This document shows, piece by piece, positions 54,872 through 63,976 of a DNA stretch of 64,000 nt. The translations under genes were made by a program, and so were the position numbers. The notes beneath the pieces are model-generated. The model searched no databases. It was not told the origin of the DNA and was given only the letters and a program-made list of their open reading frames with translations. Source of the DNA: Oreohelix idahoensis (taxonomy: Eukaryota > Mollusca > Gastropoda > Stylommatophora > Oreohelicidae); NCBI GenBank assembly GCA_024509875.1, contig JAMPIV010012453.1, positions 496,001 to 560,000 of the forward strand, given 5' to 3'. Position 1 is the first letter of the stretch; every line of letters starts with the position of its first letter.

Positions 54872-55975
54872 AATGCAGTTTATCAATCTCAAAGAAAGAT
54901 TAGCAAGATATTAGGCCTTTTCCACAATGCACTTAAAAATGCACAGGAAATTGTGGCACTGCCTCTATAACAGACTTGCAGTTTCTCAGTAATACAGTGA
55001 ATTGTGCTTTGTTACTTAAACCTAAAGATCCATATATTCTTCTTGCAGAAAAAAAGTTCTACATCACTCAATCATTAACAACTATATACATAACTAAGGC
55101 CAGAGTTAAAGGGATATTATCACTTGTGGTTTCTGGGTGTCTGAGATGACAAAGCCAGAAGAAAACCACATCTCCTAGAAGTGACTAAAGCAAGGGGTTA
55201 GTAATCACATCAGGTAAAATAAACTACAGCAGAAACTACAACTGCAATCAAGTGCTCTGGCACTGGAGGACAACATTAATGGTGAGCCCATGCTTCTTAA
55301 GCAATGAAAAGGAAGAAGATGAATACTGCACTTATTCATGAGTCAACCCATATCACAAGTGGCTGCTACCATGTCACGCTCTCACAAGAATAGGCAAACT
55401 TGGAGGCATTAACAACAAGTCATGAATGGAACAATTTTTTTTTCTCACAAACCTCATTATGACTGTAACAGTTGAAGGGGTTGTTGTTTAAATTGGGCTG
55501 CTGAGCTTGTTGCTCTTTCACAGCCAATGCCAAGCTGACGAATTTTCATGTGTTTCACAGCTTTTGGGTGGTGCCATAAAGGGCCTTTGTGAATGGTGGG
55601 GAGCCTGACAATAGCTTCTATATTTTTGAGGTCAGTCTTTGGCACGTGAGAAGCAAATGTTGAACTGTTTCATATGGTGGGTTCAGTTGCATAAACTCGT
55701 TTCATGTAAGGGGTTTAATTTGTCTAAGTACCTGGTGAGTCTGGTGTGTTTTCTTCTTTGTTGGAAGATTGTGCTCTGCTCCTATGAGATGTAGTTTGTG
55801 ATGCAGTAATTTTTTTGTCTGGGTAGGTCACTTCTTTTCACATGGCACGTCCAATAGACTCTTCTGAATATTACTATCCCAAAGGTCTCTGTATGTCACC
55901 CTTCATGGAGAATTCTACATTTCATGTTTTTATATCTGCCATCAATGGTACCTATACCTTGTAGCAGTATGACAG
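54872..55975. other. Unannotated stretch with one unidentified minus-strand frame
   Basis: A 62-codon minus-strand frame at 55457-55645 (NIEAIVRLPTIHKGPLWHHP, VKHMKIRQLGIG) looks protein-like but matches no family I recognise, and its splice or start context is unclear. The rest shows nothing. Confidence 0.35.
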
Positions 55976-56182
55976 CTTGTGTGCCCTGACAATCCCCAGA
56001 GCTATGCCAGTGGGAGTGTTACTCCTGGTAGGTTCAACCAAGCTGGACTGGTCTGCGTGGGTAGGGGTCAGACAAAAGCTGGTACCCTGGTCCTCCAGGT
56101 TGGGGGTTTTAGCACAGGGCCGACACCCCTGTCTATGTAAAAAATCGTACATGTTACGGAAACGGCAATAAATGAAAAAACT

Positions 56183-58572
56183 TTGATGCGGGATGGACAT
56201 CCGGAGTCTCAGGCTCGTATGACTGACAGTGGTGAAAGCCGAAAGGAAGCCACTGGCATGAAAACGGATGCCCAGACCACAAAACACGAAACCAGAATTG
56301 GTTTTTGGAATGTCAGAACTATGAATGAGGTAGGAAAGCTGAGACAGATCACAGCAGAGATGAGGAATTACAAACTACACATCCTGGGAATAAGCGAGAG
56401 CAGATGGACAGGGATGGGGAGAATAAAAACAGCTACAGGGGAAACAGTACTTTATTCTGGTAGAGAGGATGGTCAGCACAACGAAGGTGTAGCCATTATC
56501 CTGAAGAAAGGAATGGAAAGGTCTTTACTGGAATGGAAACCCATTAACAACAGACTAATAAGAGCAAGACTAAGAGGGAGATTCACCAACACCACAATTA
56601 TACAATGCTGGCGGAGGACTGCGGAGGCTGAGATGCAAAGAATGAACCAGAGTTGGGGCACTGTACGAAGGATGGCCACCGACCGAGCAAAGTGGAATCA
56701 ATTTGTTGTTGCCCTACAAGACACCACTAGGCGTGATGGCCACTGACTGCTTTGACGGTCGGCGGCTAAGGATCAAAGAAGAAGAAGAATGCACCAACAA
56801 ACAACAGTGAGAGATCAAGGACGAGTTCTATCAACAGGTACAAAAGGAAATGGAAACTGTACCCAGGTACGATCTTATTATAGTAATGGGAGACCTAAAT
56901 GCGAAAGTTGGAACACACAATAATTATTACGAAAGAGTAATGGGGAAATGCGGTAGTGGAACAGTAATTGAGAATGGGGACAAATTAATAAGCTTCTGCG
57001 GTATTAACAACCTGGTCATTGGAGGAACACTTTTTCAACACAAAGAAGTGCACAAGTTAACATGGGAATCACCAAACGGACGAGACAGAAACCAGATAGA
57101 TCACATAATGATCAATGGTAGATGGAGACATGCACTACAAGACGTGAAAGTAAGAAGAGGCGCAGATGTGGGAAGTGATCATCACCTAGTAGTAGCAAGA
57201 CTGAAGGGGAAACTCAGAGCTGCTGGACCAGTTGTAGTCAAACAGAAAAGATATAACATCACGAAACTTAAGGACCCCCTCACCAGAAAAGCGTTCATGG
57301 TCGACGTAAAGAGACGATATCTGATTACCAAAAGCCAGGAAAGAACAGAGACCGACGATGTCAACCAGAAATTCAACACCATCTCAACAATATACAAAGA
57401 AAGCAGCAAGTCATGCTTGGGATTCCAGGAAAGAAAGAGCCAAGACTGGATAACACCAGAAACGCTAAACACCATAGCGAAGAGAAAGGAAATGAAAAGA
57501 AAGAAAACAGAAGCTAAGTCTCCCAGGTTAAAGGCAATATATAGTGAACAGTACAGTCAACTGGACAAGGAAGTAAAACATCAAACCCGTGCTAACAAAA
57601 GGACATTTCTGGATGACCTTGCAAGACAGGCAGAAGAGGCAGCACTGAGAAATGAACTAAGCACAGTTTATAAAATAACTAAAGCTATCAGTGGAAAACG
57701 AAGTGCAAACAACATAACGTTAGTAAGAGACAAGCAAGGAAATCTCATCACCACAGCACAGGGGCAGGAAACAAGATGGGCAGAGCACTTCAGAGAAACA
57801 CTGAATAAGGAACCACCAGAGACTCAGCTGAATGTTCCTGAGGCTGAAAGTGACTTAGATGTAAATACAGACATTCCACGAAAAGAAGAAATCATCACAG
57901 CTATCAAAGGGCTAAAAAATGGAAAAGCGCCTGGTCAAGACAATCTAAATGCTGAGCTATTCAAGACAGACCCTGAACTAGCAGCCGAACGATTAGAACC
58001 ACTATTTGCACAAGTCTGGGAAACTGAGACAACGCTAACAGAGTGGAGTAAAGGAATAATTGTCAAATTGCCCAAGAAGGGCGACCTTGCAGACTGCAAC
58101 AACTGGAGAGGAATTACTTCCTCTCAGTTCCCAGCAAAATACTAGGCAGGATAATCATCCAGAGAATTTCAAAAGCAGTTGACCATAAACTGAGGAAAGA
58201 ACAAGCGGGCCTCAGAAAGAACAGAAGATGTGCAGATCATATATTTACCCTCAGGAACATTATAGAGCAGTGCTCAGAATGGCAGAGACAGCTCTACATT
58301 AACTTTGTTGATTTTGAAAAGGCTTTCGACAGCATACACAGAGACAGCCTATGGAAAATTCTGAGGGCTTATGGAATTCCCAGCCGCATTGTTTCCATCA
58401 TAAAAAGCCTTTATTCTAACTTTACGTGCAGTGATGGATCGAGTAATGTAACTTTCGAAGTGAAAACAGGAGTACGACAGGGATGCGCCTTATCAACAAC
58501 ATTATTTTTGACAGTCATAGATTGGGTGATGTGCCAGACAACAGAGGGCAGTCCAAGAGGAATTAGATGGAC
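56183..58572 (+). pseudogene. RTE-B endonuclease/reverse transcriptase, broken
   Basis: Endonuclease: RIGFWNVRTMNEVGKLRQIT, LHILGISESRWTG and GVAIILKKGMERSLLEW up to 56608. After the insertion it resumes at 56850 with IIVMGDLNAKVGTHNNYYER, RNQIDHIMINGRWRHAL and GADVGSDHHLVVARLKG. RT starts near 57900 (AIKGLKNGKAPGQDNLNAEL, KLPKKGDLADCNNWRGIT). A frameshift near 58120 moves on to KEQAGLRKNRRCADHIFTLR, LYINFVDFEKAFDSIHRDSL and TGVRQGCALSTTLF. The LTR interrupts before the FADD motif. The copy was damaged by the frameshift, the self-insertion and the Gypsy insertion. Confidence 0.87.
56609..56788 (+). mobile_element. RTE-B 3' end inserted into RTE-B
   Basis: It starts with coding for RRTAEAEMQRMNQSWGTVRR and ends CTGACTGCTTTGACGGTCGG, CGGCTAAGGATCAAAG and GAA repeats. 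It lies inside the endonuclease coding, where TIIQC should continue to YAPTNN. The flanks share only a few bases (ATGC). Confidence 0.8.
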
Positions 58573-58575
58573 GGA

Positions 58576-59154
58576 TGTCACGAACGGTTTATAGAATGAA
58601 TGTCAGTACTCATGCTCCGGTGGGAACTAGATATGTTTATGTAAGTTGTGAGTTGAAGTGAGTGAATGTTAAGTTTGCCTGCGAGCATGAATGCATTAGT
58701 AGCAGTAAGCGCTAATGTCGAGTTCACGAGCATGGCTGAGTTGTTGTGAACGAAGTGATGGGGAAGACTGGTCAGGTGTGAAAAGGGTCATGGGTAAAAA
58801 GGGGATTCGAGACAGAGATTAGAGCGAGGAGAGATTACGTGGAGAGTGAAGGCGAACTGGTTGAAGAAAATTAGGAAATATATTTAAGATATTGTGAAAT
58901 TCTTTCCATGAGATGCTGTTCTAATTATGCACATCATATATTGTGCTTTTCTTATGTGATGATTTATGGCCGAAGCGGCAGTCTGCCTGTGTTATTGTGT
59001 TATACTCAAGTTTGTGACATAAAGTCGTCGGATATCGTATCTACGTGTTGGAGTTTAGTGAGTTAACAATTAGCTGTGAAAACGAGCCATGTTTGTCGCT
59101 CCATGTGTATGTAATACATATTTGTCAATGTGTACACACAGCAAGCACTTGACA
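58576..59154 (+). repeat. Gypsy-3 LTR, inverted copy (LTR-1)
   Basis: A 579-bp complete LTR on the plus strand, from TGTCACGAACGG to CACTTGACA, with short inverted ends TGTCA/TGACA. It follows RTE-B directly. It is opposite in orientation to the Gypsy-3 body and is followed by ATTT and a primer-binding sequence rather than by element sequence. Confidence 0.92.
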
Positions 59155-59158
59155 ATTT

Positions 59159-59194
59159 TGGGGGCTCGTCCGGGATCTGAACCCGGGACCTCTC
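59159..59194 (+). promoter_or_regulatory. tRNA-Pro-complementary sequence joining two inverted LTRs
   Basis: Starting TGGGGGCTCGTCCGGGAT and continuing CTGAACCCGGGACCTCTC, it is complementary to 36 nt of the 3' half of tRNA-Pro, including the CCA end. The only mismatch is at 59177, tRNA position 58. A normal primer-binding site covers 18 nt. There is no 5' half of a tRNA, so it is not a tRNA gene. Confidence 0.88.
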
Positions 59195-59763
59195 TTGCTG
59201 TGTGTACACATTGACAAATATGTATTACATACACATGGAGCGACAAACATGGCTCGTTTTTCACAGCTAATTGTTAACTCACTAAACTCCAACACGTAGA
59301 TACGATATCCGACGACTTTATGTCACAAACTTGAGTATAACACAATAACACAGGCAGACTGCCGCTTTGGCCATAAATCATCACATAAGAAAAGCACAAT
59401 ATATGATGTGCTTAATTAGAACAGCATCTCATGGAAAGAATTTCACAATATCTTAATATATTTCCTATTTTCCTTCAATCATTTCGCCTTCACTCTCCAC
59501 GTAATCTCGCCTCGCTCTCATCTCTGTCTCCAATGACCTTTTTACCCATGACCCTTTTCACACCTGACCAGTGTTCACCACCACTTCGTTCACAACAACT
59601 CAGCCATGCCCGTGAACTCGACATTAGCGCTTACTGCTACTAATGCATTCATGCCCGCAAGCAAACTTAACATTCACTCACTTCAACTCACAACTTACAT
59701 AAACATATCTAGTTCCCACCGGAGCATGAGTACTGACATTCATTCTATAAACTGTTCGTGACA
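59194..59763 (-). repeat. Gypsy-3 3' LTR (LTR-2), lacking its last nine bases
   Basis: On the minus strand it starts TGTCACGAACAG at 59763 after the polypurine tract and ends AGCAAG at the tRNA junction. LTR-1 continues nine bases more (CACTTGACA). It differs from LTR-1 at about 20 positions by eye plus two single-base indels, clustered in the U3 portion (about 59470-59600). Confidence 0.92.
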
Positions 59764-59780
59764 TCCACCCCTCCCTCTCC

Positions 59781-60257
59781 AAGTGAAAAACATAGTTTTT
59801 CACTGGATGGGTGGTAGATATCAGGAAACCAACCATCCAAAACCTCTGATTACATATGTGGGCAAAATCTATAGCATCAGTGTGAAAATATGCCATCTAC
59901 AAATAATCAATAATAACATTCTGAAGAACACAAAAATAAAATTTAAAAAAAAAAAATTACAATAGAACCGAGTTGCTAGAAAAATACAACAGCAACCATA
60001 TGGCAAAAATCATGCATCTCTAATTACACACAAAATTGAAGGTGATAACATTACATCAATTTCACCAAATTCTCCTATACCGGAGAATATTTGTTCTATA
60101 ACCCTGTACTTGATACCCAACATATGATAAGAACTTAGCTTATACAAAAATCATGCAGAATACAGTTGAGAAAACATTACTCATGTACAAGTATCAAATA
60201 CTACATAGAAATGGTGGTTAAAAAAAAAACACACACCCATTTACTACAAGCAAGTGT
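59781..60257 (-). other. Gypsy-3 3' untranslated internal region
   Basis: AT-rich sequence between the pol stop and the polypurine tract. No envelope-like frame was seen. Confidence 0.7.
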
Positions 60258-63023
60258 TCATAATCTAGATAATGAATCTGCAAGGACATTCAATTTACCC
60301 TGAATAGGAAAAACAGTGAAATTGTACTGTTGTAACAACAACGACCACCTTGTTAAACGTGAATTTGGTGACCTAGATGACTTAAGAAAAGTCAATGGAC
60401 AATGGGCCGTTTCCAGCACAAAATGAGATCCTAACAAATACCTAGAGAGTTTGGAAACAGCCCAAATAATAGCTAAACACTCTCTCTCTACAGTGGCATA
60501 TCGCGTTTCAGCCGGAAGCAACTTTCTGCTGACATACATGACAGGATGTAGAAACCCATCATGTTCTTGCATCAGACACGCACCAATGCCCACTGCAGAA
60601 GCATCAGTTCTCAGTACAAAGGGCTTAGCCAAGTCTGGCAGTAGAAGAATGGGCTCGCTGGAGAATACAGCCTTGATGTTCCTCAGTGCTCTATCACACT
60701 CTTCAGTCCAGACCACTCTGTTTGGCGTGCCCTTTTTAGTGAGTGATGTTAGAGCTGATGACAATGAAGAGAACCTGGGGATAAATTTATGATAAAAATT
60801 TATCAGACCGAGTAAACTACGTACTTGTTTCTTTGTTTTTGGAGGTTGCAAATTCAAAATTCTTCCAACTGTTTGATCAACTGGTTTTAAAATACCCTGT
60901 CCTACCACATACCCCAGAAATGTTAACTCCTGAAACCCCACCTTAATCTTACTGGGTCTTGCTGTAAGGTGATGCACCCGAAGGCATGATAACAGTGACT
61001 TCAATCCCTCTACATGTTCTTCCCACGTGTCATGAAACAAACAGATGTCATCAATATATGTGATAACATCCTTCTGTCCCCTCAAAAGCATTCTCATCAT
61101 TCTCACAAAAGTTGCAGGGGCATTCACCAGTCCAAAGCACATATAATTAAACTGGAAAAAACCCTGAGGGGTACAAAATGCTGTAAGTGGCCTAGCGCCT
61201 TCTGCTAAGGGAATTTGCCAATACCCCCTCGATAAGTCTAGTTTGGTAAAATACTTTGCCCCCGCTATTTGGGATAGGAGAACCTCTTGGTTGGGCATAG
61301 GTTCCGCATCTATCACTGTGACACTATTCAAGCGGCGGAAGTCTATACATATCCGTAGGGATTTATCCTTCTTCCGCACGATGACCATGGGAAATGAGTA
61401 TGATGATTCAGATGGGGAGATAACACCTAAGCGTAACATATCATTCACTTCTTTTTCAACAGCAGAAGTATAATGTAGTGGAATAGGATATGGTCTCACC
61501 CGGATGGGCTCTCCATAGGTCAGTTTAATATCATGCTCAACTAAATCAGTTCTTCCAGGAATATCTGTGAGCACATCTTGAAATTCGCACAGCAGTGACT
61601 TCACCTGTTTCCTCTGATGCTGTGGTAGAGATGCAGAGACCTCTACATCACCCCATGATTCTGAAGCAACCAATGGCAATAGTGGGATCTGGAGATTGAC
61701 CTCCTCACCTTTGTCTCCATCTTCCTCGATGACTGCTGCACTAGCTACAGTAACTGTACTATCAAGAACAGCGCTCACAACTGGTTCCAGTTCAGTTGGA
61801 CGTACTACATATGGTTTTAGCATATTAATATGGAAAATCTTCTCCTTCCCTCGGACTAATATCAGATAATCCACATCAGTAATCTGTTTCTTTACTTGAA
61901 ATGGACCTTGCCAGCTCACTAGCAGGTGATTTTCTTTGGTAGGTAGCAATAACCATACCTCGCTGCCAGGACTGAGGGATACAAGTTTGCTATTCCTATT
62001 GGCGTATGCTCTATACCTTGCACCCGATGTCTGTAATGCCTCACGTGCTATCGAACACGATGTAATTATGCGTTCTCGCAAGTCAATGACATACTCATAA
62101 CTTGACTTGACGCTATCATCAGCATAATTCCCGGTCAGCAAGTCTCTCAAAATTTTCATTGGACCCCGAGGATTTGCGCCAAATACTAGCTCAAACGGTG
62201 AGAATCCTGTGCTCTCTTGTGGCATCTCTCTGTATGCAAACAAAACTCCCGGTAGGTATCTATCCCATAACTGTGGAAAATCTCCTGTCACCTTACCTAG
62301 CATTCTTTTCAGTGTTCCATTGAACCGCTCGCAGACCCCGTTGCTCTGAGGATGATACGGGGTGGTGAACACTTGGGCTATGTCTAACAGTTTAGATATG
62401 TGTTTCATCTCTTCTGAAATGAATTGCCGGCCCCTGTCAGACAAAATCTCTTCAGGAAAACCTAATCTGCTAAATAAGCTCATTAAAGCCTCTGCTATAT
62501 CCTTTGATGTGATGGATTTCATTGGCAATGCTTCCGGCCACCTCGTACATAGATCAACTAATGTTAGAATAAATCTATACCCCCGATCAGACATAACTGG
62601 AAGGGGCCCAATAATGTCTATTGCAACCTTCTGAAAAGGGCGAGATGCCAAATCTGTTGCTACTAATGGTGCCTTGGGAGTCCTTCCTTTCTGGCTTGTC
62701 TTCTGACACACTTTACACGACCGACAGTAAACCTTCACATCCTTATTGTATCCACGCCAGTAAAACTGGGACAACACTCTACAGCGAGTTCTTGCAATAC
62801 CCATGTGACCCACAAAAGGGATGTCATGTGCTGTCCTTAACACTGTATTCTTCAGTTCCACTGGAATAACCACTTGTGTAATGACTGAATGTTGCTCTGC
62901 AAAGCATCTGATTAGAATGGAGTTCCTAACCTCAAACCAGTACCGAGCAGACTTGGTATGCCGGATGTTCTTGGACTCAGCCCACTGAAACAAAGGCAGA
63001 AGTGAAATGTCTTTCCTCTGCAT
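60258..63023 (-). CDS. pol: Gypsy-3 integrase, reverse transcriptase and RNase H
   Basis: This is a 921-residue open frame. Integrase zinc domain: H66, H73, C103, C106. Catalytic core: D136 (VAIDIIGP), D196 (ILSDRGRQF) and E232 (GVCERFNG), an exact D,D-35-E. GPY/F domain about 350-405 (VSWQGPFQV, FHINMLKPYV). RT about 500-700: ICIDFRRLNSVT, FTKLDLSRGYWQIPL, FGLVNAPATF and YIDD at 656-659. RNase H: D807 (RTDASAVGIG), E848 (ERECLAIIWAV), but A873 in LETAHCPLTFL where Gypsy enzymes usually have TDH. Integrase precedes RT, the defining Gmr1 order. The frame joins the protease frame through an apparent one-base shift near 63040-63060, so the first Met is internal to a polyprotein. Confidence 0.93.
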   Translation of the reverse strand: MQRKDISLLPLFQWAESKNIRHTKSARYWFEVRNSILIRCFAEQHSVITQVVIPVELKNTVLRTAHDIPFVGHMGIARTRCRVLSQFYWRGYNKDVKVYCRSCKVCQKTSQKGRTPKAPLVATDLASRPFQKVAIDIIGPLPVMSDRGYRFILTLVDLCTRWPEALPMKSITSKDIAEALMSLFSRLGFPEEILSDRGRQFISEEMKHISKLLDIAQVFTTPYHPQSNGVCERFNGTLKRMLGKVTGDFPQLWDRYLPGVLFAYREMPQESTGFSPFELVFGANPRGPMKILRDLLTGNYADDSVKSSYEYVIDLRERIITSCSIAREALQTSGARYRAYANRNSKLVSLSPGSEVWLLLPTKENHLLVSWQGPFQVKKQITDVDYLILVRGKEKIFHINMLKPYVVRPTELEPVVSAVLDSTVTVASAAVIEEDGDKGEEVNLQIPLLPLVASESWGDVEVSASLPQHQRKQVKSLLCEFQDVLTDIPGRTDLVEHDIKLTYGEPIRVRPYPIPLHYTSAVEKEVNDMLRLGVISPSESSYSFPMVIVRKKDKSLRICIDFRRLNSVTVIDAEPMPNQEVLLSQIAGAKYFTKLDLSRGYWQIPLAEGARPLTAFCTPQGFFQFNYMCFGLVNAPATFVRMMRMLLRGQKDVITYIDDICLFHDTWEEHVEGLKSLLSCLRVHHLTARPSKIKVGFQELTFLGYVVGQGILKPVDQTVGRILNLQPPKTKKQVRSLLGLINFYHKFIPRFSSLSSALTSLTKKGTPNRVVWTEECDRALRNIKAVFSSEPILLLPDLAKPFVLRTDASAVGIGACLMQEHDGFLHPVMYVSRKLLPAETRYATVERECLAIIWAVSKLSRYLLGSHFVLETAHCPLTFLKSSRSPNSRLTRWSLLLQQYNFTVFPIQGKLNVLADSLSRL

Positions 63024-63912
63024 GTCTACAAAATCCGATGCTGTAATTCCAGCAAACCGTAGGCACCCAAGGGATATTATTGGGTTGCGATATCATAATA
63101 TTTGCATCCTCAGCCTTAGTCTGAGCCCTCGTCATTACTGCGTTAGCAACCCAATCATGCCCATTTTCCCACTCCTCAATATCCTGACTGGTGCAATCAT
63201 GAACCCCATTAACATTTCCAATAATGAGATCAGCGATGGGAGAATCAAGGACGCAAACTCGAACTCTACCCGACAAGAAAGGGGTGTCGATCTGCACAAT
63301 CGCCAATGGATAGTACTCGACCTTACCACCAAATGTAATGCATTTTGCCATCTTTCCAATATAATACGTATCCTTAATAAATGTCTTCCTAATGCCAATG
63401 GTCGTACATCCCGTGTCCCTCAAAACAGATACAGGTTTATTCTCCACAAAACCCTTATGTAAAGTTAAGGTGCCATTCCCATCAACTGATGAAAGGCAAG
63501 GCAAAGTATGGCCACATATTAAAATAGGCTTGCCATCAGGCTCGAACAATGGTCTGCACCCCTCACACTCCTCGCTATTAAATGTATCAAGTACAGTAGC
63601 TGAATTTGCATGCTCAGTGTTTTCCTTTGGGCTCTCTTTTCGACTGTTTCTTTTCTCATTACAATTGGGGCAGTGGGAATCCGTCTCTTGGACTGCCATT
63701 ATAATTTTTCTTTGGGCTGGCATATGGACTTCTTTGTGGGTTGAAAGGACACCTCTCTGGGTCCCTCCCACATTGATAAGATAGATGACGCCTTGAGCCA
63801 CACTTATAACAACCCCTTCTACTGTAGCCTGACCCAAAAGAAGGGTACTGTCTCTTAGGAGAATATCTTCTGTCCCTGTTCCATCTTCTATTTCCACCAT
63901 CTTTCCCAACAT
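63024..63912 (-). CDS. Gypsy-3 protease region
   Basis: The frame 62977-63912 carries the aspartic protease: VSVLRDTGCTTIGI is the active-site DTG, and DLIIGNVNG is the conserved downstream Ile-Ile-Gly element. A Cys pair (CPNCNEK) precedes it. Past about 63040 the frame diverges from pol, and its final roughly 20 residues are out-of-frame sequence. It overlaps the zinc-knuckle frame in another register, consistent either with programmed frameshifting between Gag and Pol or with an indel. The protease would mature the polyprotein. Confidence 0.8.
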
Positions 63913-63976
63913 ATCTGTCTAAGCTGCGGGCCCGAGGATGTATGTATGGCTTCTTTTCAGTTTTATCTTGAGCCAC
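63659..63976 (-). CDS. gag: Gypsy-3 Gag nucleocapsid end (partial)
   Basis: A basic, Arg/Tyr-rich frame with one CCHC zinc knuckle, CYKCGSRRHLSYQC, which would bind element RNA. It ends PRDGFPLPQL at 63659, inside the protease frame in a different register. The start is probably further upstream, beyond the window edge. Confidence 0.8.
   Translation of the reverse strand: MAQDKTEKKPYIHPRARSLDRYVGKDGGNRRWNRDRRYSPKRQYPSFGSGYSRRGCYKCGSRRHLSYQCGRDPERCPFNPQRSPYASPKKNYNGSPRDGFPLPQL

Larger units (their letters stand above)
55976..58575 (+). mobile_element. RTE-B LINE, 3' end cut by the Gypsy-3 LTR, with a self-insertion
   Basis: The 5' region runs from about 55976 (GTGCCCTGACAATCCCCAGA) through the head shared with the mini-RTE at 16579. 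Coding begins near 56183. At 58575 it is interrupted by the LTR starting TGTCACG. Its own 3' end must lie beyond Gypsy-3, outside the window. A truncated RTE-B 3' end is inserted at 56609-56788. Confidence 0.85.

Noticed and set aside
59159..59194. A tRNA-Pro gene
   Set aside because: Only the 3' half is present, with no acceptor 5' strand, D arm or anticodon, and it includes the CCA end that genomic animal tRNA genes lack.
58576..59763. Palindrome as a fold-back sequencing or assembly artefact
   Set aside because: The arms differ at about 20 clustered sites, and the centre contains tRNA sequence beyond the primer-binding site. It is not fully excluded without reads.
60258..63976. Gypsy-3 as an endogenous retrovirus with envelope
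   Set aside because: There is no envelope-like frame between RNase H and the 3' LTR. Gene order and sequence fit a Gmr1-like retrotransposon.
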